In this document: piece after piece, positions 11,637 through 23,127 of the stretch
How positions within the stretch are numbered: position 1 is the stretch's first letter
How the letters are laid out: each line of letters starts with the position of its first letter
NCBI GenBank assembly: GCA_036927565.1
Contig: JAYESD010000002.1
Location: 144,219,167 to 144,283,166, forward strand
DNA from: Tuctoria greenei
Lineage: Eukaryota; Streptophyta; Magnoliopsida; Poales; Poaceae
DNA length: 64,000 nt
Direction: 5' to 3'
Made by a program: the position numbers and the translations under genes
The notes under the pieces: generated by a model
Told to the model about the DNA's origin: nothing
The model's database searches: none
What the model saw: only the letters and a program-made list of their open reading frames with translations

Positions 11637-14600
11637 TGTAAAAGCCCTAATTTCCATAATTCAAAGTTCAGTGAGGACAAAAAAATTTGAATGATAAAAA
11701 GAATTAAAAAGGAAATGAGAAAAACAAACTAATTCAAACTCCAAATGAGGGAATTCAAAGAAATAAACTTAGCTAATGTTCAAATGAAGTTAATATGAAG
11801 ATTTGAGCTGACCAATGGATTCCAAATAGCATCCATGCAAAGTTTCATAATTTTTGAAGCAAGATTGCTATTTAATTCAGTTGCTTCATTGAATTCAACT
11901 CAAATTCAAATTTTAATTCAAATGAAACTTTGTCAAATCAACAATCCGATTTCAGAATCAATTTCTACACCTTCAATTTAGTCTACCATACAATTTCTAG
12001 AATTTTTGGACACGAGTTGGTGGGATATTTTAGTGTCCAGAAAAGATAGGATTGAATAGAGAGGTGGAACCCACTAGTCAGTGGGTCATTTTCGCCCCTG
12101 TTATTCCCGTGGCGCCACCTCCTGGCATGCAATTGCCACAGAGGTGCTTGCCTCCCTGCTTCGACTCCAGCTGCATACAACCCATTCCAAGGCTCCTCCT
12201 TATCATCTTCCCAGTCTACAAGTCGATTACCTCACCTATGTTTCATCCCTGGCGCAGAAACTTCACTTCCCGGCGAGTTCTTCCCTCCCCCTCGAAATCC
12301 AGCAAGGATCGTTGGTATGACTCAAATTTCTTCGGATTGGGTTACTCCTCAACTACTGGTGCAGCTCCTTCATCATTCTCTTTCACAGTTTGAGCCTCCC
12401 CCTCGACGGGTTTGACGATTTTCGGGCCGCCGGTGTGCTCCGCTGTTTTTGCCGCCCCTGTCCCTCGACGCCCCGGCAATGAAAGCATCATCTCACCTCG
12501 GTCCTTGAAGGAAAAAGGTGCACTATAGTACCTAGAATCTGCTCGTAAAGTTTCAGCCCTTGCCATCCCTCCTAACTCGAGTATTAGTGATTGTTTCCGA
12601 TGAACTTCTTGTATGAACTGAATAGGTCTCGGCCGAAATTCGTTTTCCACGTTCTATCAATGCTCGTGACCGTGAGAAGTGTTGTTCTAGACTACCTGGC
12701 GCACACCCCGAGGAAACCCCATCGATTTTCATTGATTGAACATGTCGGAATAGGATTTTTTTCTACCAGCCATGGTCGAACCCCCACTTCGCCGTCGACT
12801 TCACATTTCCGAGCCGTTTCACCATCCTTTGTCCCCTCTATCACCTTTCCTACGTTCCCAATAAACTTTTGGAAGCATTTCCATCCTAAATAAGGCACCA
12901 GAGGGCCCGGCCAACATGGCCGGAACCATAATCGCCGCCGCCGCCGTCGCGCAAGCTTTTCCGGCCATCGCCAGCGTCCGCTGATCCCACCGACGTGCTC
13001 AGCACCTCATAATATGGCTAGGCGGCGAGTTTTGGGAGAAACCGTGCCGGGGATCGGCGGGCCGCGAGAGGTCCGGCGAGGCGCCGCCACGGTCGCGCGT
13101 GCGGCGGGAGGTAGAAGACGACAGGGCAGGCCCCGGTCATCAGTTAGAGATCGGCGCGCCCCAGATCTGGTGCACCCATGGATCGCGTGTGGCTACGCCA
13201 TTTAATTCTGCAGCCCCCGTGTTGCTTCAACCCGATTGGCCTATTTTAAACCTGTGGGCCAGCCCTTTATTCAAATGTTTCCCATTGGAATATAATTCCA
13301 GATTTAGTTCGCACTTAAAAATCCATATCTCCTAGTAGAATTGTCCAAAAATTCCCAAATAAAATTTTTTAGAACCAGCATGAATAATACTTTCCAGTGG
13401 CACACTTGGATTTGTATTAAAGGCCATAGGAATTTCTCCATAATTCAAATAAGCAATCTTTGGAAAATTACCAAATTTTTCCACAACCTTCGTTTGAATA
13501 TCCTTGAACTCCAGTGAACATTTCAGGGTCAGTAGACTTCATTTACATTGTCTGATCAACTGTGTATCCTCTATGCACATAAAATTAGCCAAATTCATTT
13601 AGAATTTGTACAGAAACTTGTGGAAGCTTCTAAATTTAATATCTCTTAGTATAAAGCTTCAACATTTGTCAAACCAACTTTGTTGGTTTGATCTTTATCC
13701 ACAATAACTGGGACTACAACCCAATCCTCATGAAAATCCCTAGATTTTCTTGTAGAGCCCTTCAAAGAAAAATCATGTTTGATTTTTTATCTGATGATTC
13801 ACTTCATTAAAAAATATGAAATGTTTCCAAAATGTTCTTTAGTAAGTTTCTGAATACCTGCAAAAATTTCAGCTTCATTGGACTTTATTAACCTAGTTCA
13901 ATCTGAAGATTTTCCTAACTGGTCATAGAATGCCCAAAAACAACAGAAACATTTCAGTAAATTATCCAAACTTGTAAATTCAATATCTCACAGTAGTATG
14001 CTTAGAAAATAATGGAACCAATTTGTTGAGTCACTATTAACCTACTCTAAATATAACTCCAACTTTTGGCCATGTCAAAGCTACATATTGTTCCTCAAAA
14101 TTCTGGGAAATATTTAGGTTCATTGAATTTTATACAACTGTAACTTCTATGAATTGATCCCAATTTTGGCCAGAACCTCACCCATAGTGCCTATTGTCCT
14201 CTGTAAATTTATAGAACCATTAGGCTTAAATTCATATACTAAACTGTCTTTCCTTTGAGCTATAACATAATACCGGTATTGATTAACTTGCATAATTCTT
14301 TGCATATCGATTAGTTGCCGAGCTCAAGAGGATCCCAGAGCTACTTGAAGGCATCCCTCTGGAGATTAACTTTGATACCGTCTTGCAACCAGGCAAGCCC
14401 CCATTTGCATTTAAATGCTATTACAAAATTTTGATTTGTATCACCTATGTCTAGGGTGAGTTATGTGCATTAGGGCTAAGGTGATTGAAAATCCACTTGC
14501 ATGACCAGACCACCCTATGGAGTATTTGGATAGTTGTCAAGTCATCGTGTAAACTATACTATGCTAAATGTTGTACAAAATTCGGTATAAGTTGAGTAGT

Positions 14601-15839
14601 TGGTATTTACTTGCATGGCTAGGACTTTTTCACACGGGATTAGTTCAATGAAAATTGAGTAGTAATCTGAAAATGAGACCGGGCAGGGCCGTACGATGCA
14701 GCAAGACGTGGTCTTGGGTGCGTAGCCCAGCCTATGTCGGTTAAGGACTGATCCGTATGCCGCCTTGTTGAGCAAGTTTGAACTGTACCGGAGTCATACT
14801 AGATGTATGGGGTCCAGGAAACCGATGTACCTTGGGAAGCTTTTGTTGAGACTTTTTCAATTGCCTCAGGATTTTGGCCGCAGCACAGTAGACGGAAACT
14901 CGCTCACGACATCTTCACAGCGGAAAGGTGCACTGTGAGTGGGAATACTGTCCTAGACAATTGAATCGATTCAACTTGGGCGGAACTTAAGAAAGGCGGC
15001 TGCGTACAACGTCCGTGGAGTGCACCTACGTGACTTCCAGTATGGGCGTACATGTCGTGTATTCCGGGTATCATTGATTCGAATCACCGTCCCACGCGGA
15101 TATGAGTACCACTTGTTCACTGAGTTGTGACATAGCAATACTTGCACTTGAGATGAGAATTAATTGCTGATGTTATGAACATTATATTATCATGGTATTG
15201 CTATGTCGTATGTATTAGTATAGTGCTCACTAAATTTATTTTTCCACCTTGGGCATGCAGCATTGTGATAAAGCATTTCTTGTATGATTGTGGAGTTACG
15301 ATGTTGCCCTGCACAAGGTTTAAGCTGCTGCTATAAATCTCAAAATAAGGACCCACATTTAGGCGAGTCCATTATGCAAATCTGCCATCCTATGCTTATG
15401 TCTTTACCCTCATGTAGAGTTTCATATTTAGGTGAGACGGTTAAGTCATGCTGAGCCTTCGTGCTCATGGTTGCTATATAATTTGTTTTGCAGGTACTAA
15501 CATTTGTCCTTATGATTATGGTTGTCCGATGAGACTCAGGACTCTCCATGTGATATACTCATGTGGGAACCATGCCGCCGCTGTTTGGTTTTCGTGGCTA
15601 GTGTGGAGCGCCCGTGGGCTGGACGGCTTCTCTTTTGCTTATTAGACTTGAGTACGGGAGTTGTAATCTTATCTTCCGAAGTAGTTTATTTATATGAAGT
15701 ATTTGTAAACTGAATATCCTTGTAAATTTCAGCAAATGATTTATGTGATACATGTTTCTTTATATGTGTGCTGTTGGGTGTGGCATCGCACGGCACCACC
15801 CAATGTGATTCCTGGAAAGTGTGGACTCTGGTCCTCACA
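11637..15839 (+). repeat. Element C 5' LTR (4203 bp)
   Basis: Starts TGTAAAAGCCC and ends GTCCTCACA. It is followed by a PBS. It matches the 3' LTR, which is 4170 bp in the window plus 7 expected beyond. By eye the first 200 bases differ at about 7% of sites. The 3' copy lacks a stretch near 54320 that in this copy spans about 14745-14805. No protein-like reading frame is shared by both copies, so this is annotated as non-coding LTR. A GCC-repeat (GCCGCCGCCGCC) lies near 12935. Confidence 0.9.
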
Positions 15840-17720
15840 GCCTGGTATTAGAGCCGCATTAGGAATTGCACACTAAATAAGTATCGTATGACATGAAAAA
15901 CATAGGATACGGTGAGGATACAGTACTAGGTCCATATAAAGATTATATTAGCATAAGTTATTCAGGTGGCAAAGCTAACTTATATGTTATTATATTCTGT
16001 AACGACGCTCCGACGTCAGGTAAGAGGTAAGGTACGGCACCGCAAGCGGATCAATTGCGGTAAGCTCACCATGCGAGAGGTAGCATGTGATTGTCTTCGT
16101 GGCTTGGCACGGAAATATCAATATGAGTCTCTGAAACTTTCCATGTTTCTGAGAACATATGACACGCGGTACCCCAGCGTGCTTCAAAGTTAGCGGGAGC
16201 CCCCGTCGGGTGGGACATAACCTGATGCACCTCCTACGGGTGCAGCACTATGCAAAGGCATGGACCCCGTCAGGTGGTAGAAAACCCGGTCATGTACCCC
16301 GGGGCGGCCCGTTCGGAATGATACGGGACGAACGATTTTACTTTCATATATATTATTGTGAAATGTTTGCCCGTGCGGGCTGTGTCGTACGACACCATAT
16401 GATTGATCAGTAGTTTGTGTGTAGTGACAGGTACACTGACCACGTGATCGTATTGCATTTAGAAATCATTTGCGAGTGAACATCATTAAGGCCACCGTTG
16501 AGATGTATACTGGAATACCGGCTTAGAATTTTTACTTTGTGAGGCACGTAGTACCGACATATACTCCATTGATGCATTAACCACTTTTCTGTAAAATGGA
16601 ACTGAGAAGATGTAAAACTACTTATATTAGCTCTCGAGCTCTGAGTTTGAACTATGTTTTCAAATTTGGAGTAGGTTTTGAAGTCACCAATTTAAAAACA
16701 GAGTGTTCTGTTTCTTCCTAAAAAATACCTGACTTGAGATACCATATCTCCCAGAATAAAACTCCAATGAATGTGTATCTTACATGGATGGAGAGTTTAG
16801 GAAGTCCTTTAAAACTGTTATGTTCAACTCCAGGACTGAATTCCCCTCTAACATGTTCAAAATTTCAAAATTCCAAAATCTGCCAAACTGGACAGAAAAT
16901 GGAACCCTCTCTGGACTCCTGATTGTTTTCACCATATCTCACACTAGAAAATTCGAACCGGGTAGTGCAAGAAATTTCTGGAATCCTTGTAATATTTATT
17001 ACAAATTTGTAAATTGTGGTTTTTGTAAATTCTGCTGTTTTATATCTGGAAATTGTGGCCCAAAATCAACATAAACAAAGGAGATGCTGTCAAATTTTCC
17101 AGAAAAACTATCAGGTTTACAATGCCATATCTTCTAAACCAGAAATGATCTGGAGGTTACCGAATACTTTTTGGAAAGTCCCCTAAGTTTACTTAAACTT
17201 TGTAGTTCACCTCAAGATCTGATTCTTCCTTTTACTGGGTTAAATTTATGTTCGAGTACAGGCTGGTCAGGTTTCAACAGAAACTTCATCGGTTTGGTAT
17301 AATTTGGTCTTGTTATGAATCTGGTCCTCGATTTTACTTCGAGGAATATCGTAACAGACCAGTTGTCAATACTCAACCATTTACCAGCGGAATTGAGGGT
17401 TTGACCCACTCGAACTTCTTTTCTTTTATGACCATGTTTGTGTCATATTAAAAATAAAAGTGTGTATTCGCACGATAAAGCGCATAACGTCCCGTCGCGA
17501 CCAACGATAGTCGAAATGAGCTTATATCCATGGAGTTCATTATTTTGGAGCTCGCTATTGTAACATTGGTCCAGGGATGATTCCTTCTGTATAAAGTTTA
17601 TACTTTATCAATATATGACCGTTATGCAAATTTGGTTATCGGTACACACACTATTGTTTCCATTCTAGTGTGATCGTGCAATATCACGTCTCATGTTGGA
17701 TTAATTACTGTAACTGCAGA
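15840..17720 (+). other. Element C PBS and long 5' leader
   Basis: TGGTATTAGAGCC at 15843-15855 is the primer binding site (tRNA-Met type). About 1.87 kb of leader follows without a convincing coding region. The leader ends with CTGTAACTGCAG immediately before the gag ATG (17721), which resembles a splice acceptor. Nothing else is recognised in it. Confidence 0.7.
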
Positions 17721-18333
17721 ATGGTACGCACTCGCACAACATACGACGTCAGTGGTTCAAGTCAGGTAAGGGATGACTTCCGAGAGCCGGAACAGCCGGC
17801 ACAATAGCCACCTCCGTCTCCGCTTACAGTGGCGGATGATAACACAACCATGCTGAGTTCGTGCGACGAGTGGACCGAACTGCTGCGAACCCTCGGGTAG
17901 ATTACGTCCAATCTGGGGGGACGTCAAGCCGAAGGCAATCGTCAACCTCAGCAAGCAACATATCCGGAATTCTTGGCGGCTGCACCCCCCGCGTTCAGTG
18001 GTAATGGTGAACATCTAGATGCGGTCCATTGGCTCCGCACCATTGACGCTAAGTTCAGACTGCTACAGTGCAGTGATCATATGAAGGTTTTATATGCAGC
18101 ACAACAACTACATGGCATCGCCGGTGCTTGGTGGGCGAACCACATCGCCTCCTTAGCCGCCGGACAGCAAGTCACTTGGACAGAGTTCCGGAATGCATTC
18201 CACGCCTTTCATGTTCCTCCTGCCATTATGAGAAGGAAGCTTCAGGAATTTCTTGATTTGAAGCAAGGAGATATGAGTGCTCAAGAATACTCCAAAGTAT
18301 TTGTTAATCTAGCGCAATATGCATCGGAGTATG
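17721..18333 (+). pseudogene. gag: gag of element C, N-terminal part (interrupted by F)
   Basis: The frame starts at ATG 17721 (MVRTRTTYDVSG) and runs in one frame to the F insertion, broken by two TAG codons near 17805 and 17898. The core from about 17990 is a Retrotrans_gag domain: HWLRTIDAKF, AGAWWAN, TWTEFRNAFHAFHVP, EYSKVFVNLAQYASEY. After F is removed with one copy of its TSD, the same frame continues at 23133 with STEDQKREYLYRGL. The chosen start is the first ATG of the frame and is followed by the MVRTR-type basic start common in this clade. Confidence 0.85.
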
Positions 18334-19485
18334 TGATAGGAGAATTGGTCCCGATCTTCCGAAAGGTAATGGGTAAGTCGATTGATGGAGATCTCGACGT
18401 TGATGATCCGAGGCTCTCGAGTAGAACACGAACAGCCCCTGCAATCACTACACCACCGCTCTGTTGGTTATCAACCGTGCTTCACACGATTGACCTCGCC
18501 AAGAAGGCTAATCCCTGCAAGTGCAACCGAGAACACAAGCAAGAACAAGGTAGACACGATCTGAAATCGCGAAGTTGGGATTTCACAAACCGAAGAACGG
18601 CGATATTATTGATCTAAGCAAAACCCAATTGACTATGGCGGCTACCATGGAGTATATATAGGTGGGAGGACGTCCAAGGGGGTGTTAGGGTCGTTACCTA
18701 ACCCTAAGACACGAAAATAATGGACTTAGACTTGATACAAGGCCCAATGGCCCAATACGGTGGCGCAGCACCCTGACAGATTCTGTACTTGATTTTGTTT
18801 CGACGATTCCCGACGACTCCGAAGGAATTTTGACATGGGACCGGTGCCATTGGAAAGGTTATCCTCTCCCCTTTCCGTGCATATGTAGAACGTCCAAAAA
18901 AGGAGTTCGTATGCGTCCTGGGCGTCCGTTTTAGTGCGTACTGCTCCTGGACTCCGAGTTGGATACGATTTGGAGTTTGGTTCGGTTTCCATCTTCTTTG
19001 AACGAATTCTCTGGTCTTCCACGTCCCTAATACTCCCTCCAAGTACTCCTTGAACCTCTCCATGGATCCTAATCACAAATAAATCATTACGTAGCAATCT
19101 ATGCTCAAAAACATATAAGGAAATATATAAGAACAAGTTCACCTCTGAAATTAATTGTTGTGTATGAACTCTAGTGATTGCATCTTGTATATTCAGTAGA
19201 GTGTTGTTTGTATCCATATAAGTGATGTCCTCATCATCCTCCCCTCCTTGAATTGGATTCGTCCTTGACTCAAGTTCGTCTCCTCTCATGTGTTGGTCCA
19301 AATGTGCAACGCCATCAAATCTTCTTGTATGCATGAATGGAGGAGGCCAAGGTGGTGGATGACATAGTGCGCCATCTTGATCTTATCCATCAAATAAGAG
19401 TGCACATTCACTTGAGCCAGGATCCCAAACAAATAAATATTGTGTCATGTTTGTAGGTGCAATAATAATGTGCATGATCTCATCA
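18334..19485 (-). repeat. Element F 3' LTR (left copy, 1152 bp)
   Basis: On the minus strand it starts TGATGAGATCATGC and ends CTCCTATCA. It is preceded on that strand by the polypurine tract AAAGAAGGGGAGAA (19486-19499). It carries the C-terminal end of the gag frame, which stops at 19383-19385. The other LTR copy has CAA in place of this TAA. Confidence 0.92.
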
Positions 19486-20768
19486 TTCTCCCCTTCTTTA
19501 TGACAAGCCGTCCTCGGCTTGCTCGTATGTCCAGCAAAGAGGCTTGCATTGGAGGTAGAGTAAGTGCTGTCCATAATGCACAACCATAGTGAATAATGCT
19601 TTTGTTGTCCCTGCTGCAAGGAAAACATACTAGAAAAACTTGACAAGACATTATTAGCGTTAGTACATTCATTTACTTGACCATGTTGTTGCAGCACAAA
19701 ATGAGCTTCCTCATTTGAACATATGTAAACTTTATGCACCATAAACATACCACTATGTTCATATTTGCCTATAGCATGAAAAATATTTCTACTTAACAAA
19801 GGCAATTCAGATTGAGAAAATATTATCTTTTCTACGATATCTAGATCACAAAGAGTGTCAAATTCAATATAGCCCAAAGTATTTAGAGAAGATAACAATT
19901 TCAGCTCATCCCTTTCACATGTAGTTGGGATCAAATGCTTAATTTCAGCACAAGTGAGTGATAAAGTATCAAATTCATTTGGTTGTTCTAGCATAGGTAT
20001 AATATAATTATCAGCACACAACTCATTTTTGTTATAAGAATCAGTGGGAAAATCAACTAATGGTAAAGTTGTATGATGTAAAGGTTCATCTTGTTGCTGC
20101 TCATCGATAGTATGATTGGTAGCAACATTCAGCACATCTGAAAATGTCATACCGTGGTTAACTGTAGAGCATTGTCCATTAACACTACTCTCATTTTCAG
20201 CAAGAAATTCAAATGCATTATGAGTTGATTCATCAAAAAATTCAGAAGAGTTGTTCAACACCTCACTCTCATTTGCATCTCCATTTATTTGTTCATGTTC
20301 CTGCAAAAGGTTAGGCAAAGGAGGAGGTACAACAAGAAAATTCTTCTCAAGTTCATGTATTTCATCTTTACAATTAGATACATTAGCAAAAGTTTCTCGC
20401 ATAAGAATTTTCATATCTTTACATGTTCGAGGTCTTTCTAAATCACTTAAGTTGTTCCACCAAGTCAATGCACAACCTACTAATGCACTTGTAACGTTTC
20501 TAATCTTTCTTTTCTCACACATATGACATTGTCCAAAATTATTATCCAACTCTATTTCCCAAGCAATATATTCATCGTAACCAAAACCATCATAAGAAGG
20601 AAGAGATGGGAGAATGTAATTACTTCTTGTGGAAGGTGTTGTAAAGGTGGTCTGAATGTCATGTGAATCCTTGGTTGATGTTTGATTTTTAGTGAGCAAC
20701 TCCATCGTCGTCTTCATCATGTCCATCATCTCAGCATATAATGCATGATTCTTGCTTTTACCTGACAT
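19383..20768 (-). CDS. gag: gag-like protein of element F (461 aa)
   Basis: The start is the ATG at 20768 (MSGKSKNHALYAEMMDMM). Residues about 60-130 form a Retrotrans_gag core: SYDGFGYDEYIAWEIELDNN, ALTWWNNLSD and MRETFANV. A long acidic, Asn/Ser-rich segment follows (about 150-320) with no recognised domain. No CCHC knuckle is seen. The frame runs into the 3' LTR and ends at 19383. In the 5' LTR copy the stop codon reads CAA, and the frame there stays open for about 227 more codons to 22347, including a GGEDDE motif. So the present stop looks like a recent nonsense change. It should form particles for packaging, with enzymes supplied in trans. It is the only long gag frame in the window without internal stops. 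Confidence 0.8.
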   Translation of the reverse strand: MSGKSKNHALYAEMMDMMKTTMELLTKNQTSTKDSHDIQTTFTTPSTRSNYILPSLPSYDGFGYDEYIAWEIELDNNFGQCHMCEKRKIRNVTSALVGCALTWWNNLSDLERPRTCKDMKILMRETFANVSNCKDEIHELEKNFLVVPPPLPNLLQEHEQINGDANESEVLNNSSEFFDESTHNAFEFLAENESSVNGQCSTVNHGMTFSDVLNVATNHTIDEQQQDEPLHHTTLPLVDFPTDSYNKNELCADNYIIPMLEQPNEFDTLSLTCAEIKHLIPTTCERDELKLLSSLNTLGYIEFDTLCDLDIVEKIIFSQSELPLLSRNIFHAIGKYEHSGMFMVHKVYICSNEEAHFVLQQHGQVNECTNANNVLSSFSSMFSLQQGQQKHYSLWLCIMDSTYSTSNASLFAGHTSKPRTACHKEGENDEIMHIIIAPTNMTQYLFVWDPGSSECALLFDG

Positions 20769-21976
20769 TGTTAGTAGCAAACAGAAGACAACACAAAAAA
20801 TATGTTATCTCTATCAACTACAAAGGATAATGGAAAAGTGGAAGTGAAATCACACACTCTCAAGCGTCTTACCACGTTCTTACAAGTGTTCTTACAGACA
20901 CTGCAGGTGGCAAACGGTGGACGGTATGAAGAAACCAATGAAGCGTGGGATGATTGCAAAGGTGTATCGATTCTGCTCAAGAGTAAGGTGTAGCTTGGAT
21001 GGCACTTTCTATGTAGCAAGGATTAGCAACAATGAAATCAGATAGTAAAGTTGAATAAGTGTCCAAAGTATTTGTCAAAGTTGCTGGCATAAATGTGTTC
21101 TTAGTAGTTCAAGCTAGCAAGACATGAGACAAAACTAGATGACACAAAGAATGCAAGCACTTCTGTTTTTTTGTTATTGTTTTTTTCCTCTTTTTTGTGC
21201 GGCTTTTCTTTCTTGTTTTGCACTTGCCTTTTTCTTTTTTTCTTCCGTTTTTTTTCAGAATGTGCTGCAAGGGAAGAACACAATGAAAATCAATCCAAGA
21301 TATCTCGTGTGTCTGTCGCAGATTTTCTGCTCAATCTTCCAAGGACTAATAGGCACACTTATAGGCTCTAAATTGGAAATCTTAGAACAGCAAGATTGTA
21401 TATATATCTCTCCTCTTTAATTTCAATATATGGAAGACCTATTTTGGAAAAGAATAATAGGAGATACTGCCCCCGAAATACAGACTGTTCAGAATTTTTA
21501 GGTCAATAACAGATTCGGATCTAATGCAATTTGGACATCGATAACTATATTTTCTGGGAATATGATGAATACGAAAGTTATAGAGAACTTCTTAAGCTTT
21601 CCATAAAGTATAAGAACACAAAAATCCGAGTTCGAATGGGCTAGATATGATGAAAATACTGAACGGGACAGAGATGAATCTAATCTGGACGTGATGACGT
21701 GATTCAAAAGGATGAATCACACAATGCAAAACTCAAACTAAGACCAAAAACACTTTCTAAACCAGCAATATGACTCAACCACAGACACAAACTCAACGAA
21801 ACCAAACTGAATAACAAAGTTGCAAAGGCTCAATGTGGTTTGGACAAAGTAATTAACAGATCTACGAAACTGCAAGTTTTTTTGTGGCTTTTTTGTGGAC
21901 TCTAGGTATGAAAAACAAAAATAATGTAATGGATAGGTGAATTACCTAACGGGCAACCTGGAAATTTGATACCAAT
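20769..21976 (-). other. Element F 5' leader and PBS
   Basis: On the minus strand the right LTR is followed by ATTGGTATCAAATTTC (21976-21961), a PBS similar to the tRNA-Met type TGGTATCAGAGC. The remaining 1.2 kb before the gag ATG holds no convincing coding region. A T-rich plus-strand stretch at 21160-21255 has several runs of six to eight T. Confidence 0.7.
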
Positions 21977-23127
21977 TGATAGGAGAATTGGTCCCGATCT
22001 TCCGAAAGGTAATGGGTAAGTCGATTGATGGAGATCTCGACGTTGATGATCCGAAGCTCTCGAGTAGAACACGAACAGCCCCTGCAATCACTACACCACT
22101 GCTCCGTTGGTTATCAACCGTGCTTCACACGATTGACCTCGCCAAGAAGGCTAATCCCTGCAAGTGCAACCGAGAACACAAGCAAGAACAAGGTAGACAC
22201 GATCTGAAATCGCGAAGTTGGGGTTTCACAAACCGAAGAACGGCGATATTATTGATCTAAGCAAAACCCAATTGACTATGGCGGCTACCATGGAGTATAT
22301 ATAGGTGGGAGGACATCCAAGGGGGTGTTAGGGTCGTTACCTAACCCTAAGACACGAAAATAATGGACTTAGACTTGATACAAGGCCCAATGGCCCAATA
22401 CGGTGGCGCAGCACCCTGACAGATTCTGTACTTGATTTTGTTTCGACGATTCCCCACGACTCCCAATGAATTTTGACATGGGACTGGTGCCATTGGAAAG
22501 TTTATCCTCTCCCCTTTCCGTGCATATGTAGAACGTCCAAAACGGAGTTTGTATGCGTCCTGGGCGTCCGTTTTAGTGCGTACTGTTCCTGGACTCCGAG
22601 TTGGATACGATTTGGAGTTTGGTTCGGTTTCCATCTTCTTTGAACGAATTCTCTGGTCTTCCACGTCCCTAATACTCCCTCCAAGTACTTCTTGAACCTC
22701 TCCATGGATCCTAATCACAAATAAATCATTAAGTAGCAATCTATGCTCAAAAACATATAAGGAAATATATAAGAACGAGTTCACCTCTGAAATTAATTGT
22801 TGTGTATGAACTCTATTGATTGCATCTTGTATATTCAGTAGAGTGTTGTTTGTATCCATATAAGTGATTTCCTCATCATCCTCCCCTCCTTGAATTGGAG
22901 TCGTCCTCGACTCAAGTTCGTCTCCTCTCATGTGTTGGTCCAAATGTGCAACGCCATCAAATCTTCTTGTATGCATGAATGGAGGAGGCCAAGGTGGTGG
23001 ACGACATAGTGCGCCATCTTGATCTTGTCCATCAAATAAGAGTGCACATTCACTTGAGCCAGGATCCCAAACAAATAAATATTGTGTCATGTTTGTAGGT
23101 GCAATAATAATGTGCATGATCTCATCA
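21977..23127 (-). repeat. Element F 5' LTR (right copy, 1151 bp)
   Basis: Same sequence as 18334-19485 apart from about two dozen base differences and a one-base indel in an A-run. The minus-strand frame equal to the gag C-terminus is open here from about 23115 to 22347, with CAA at 23025-23027 where the other LTR has TAA. Confidence 0.92.

Larger units (their letters stand above)
18334..23127 (-). mobile_element. Element F: non-autonomous, gag-only LTR retrotransposon in C gag
   Basis: Two direct LTRs (18334-19485 and 21977-23127), each reading TGATAG to CTCATCA on the plus strand, flank 2.5 kb of internal DNA. The TSD GTATG is at 18329-18333 and 23128-23132. A PBS and polypurine tract on the minus strand set the orientation, so the 5' LTR is on the right. 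The only coding frame is a gag-like protein. No protease, RT, RNase H or integrase is present, so the element needs enzymes from another element. By eye about two dozen differences separate the LTRs over 1.15 kb, making this the youngest insertion in the window. Confidence 0.92.

Noticed and set aside
12052..12393. 113-codon frame in the C 5' LTR
   Set aside because: The 3' LTR copy (39750-40064) breaks or shifts the frame, and frames on the opposite strand of the same stretch are as long.
15843..15855. tRNA gene or fragment
   Set aside because: TGGTATNAGAGC segments are primer binding sites next to LTR ends, only 12-14 bases long. No cloverleaf is present.
18325..18336. 9-bp TSD (AGTATGTGA) of a Mutator-like DNA transposon
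   Set aside because: The repeated TGA is shared by chance between the LTR start and the host sequence. TG..CA LTR ends, a PBS and PPT, and a 5-bp TSD (GTATG) fit an LTR element better.
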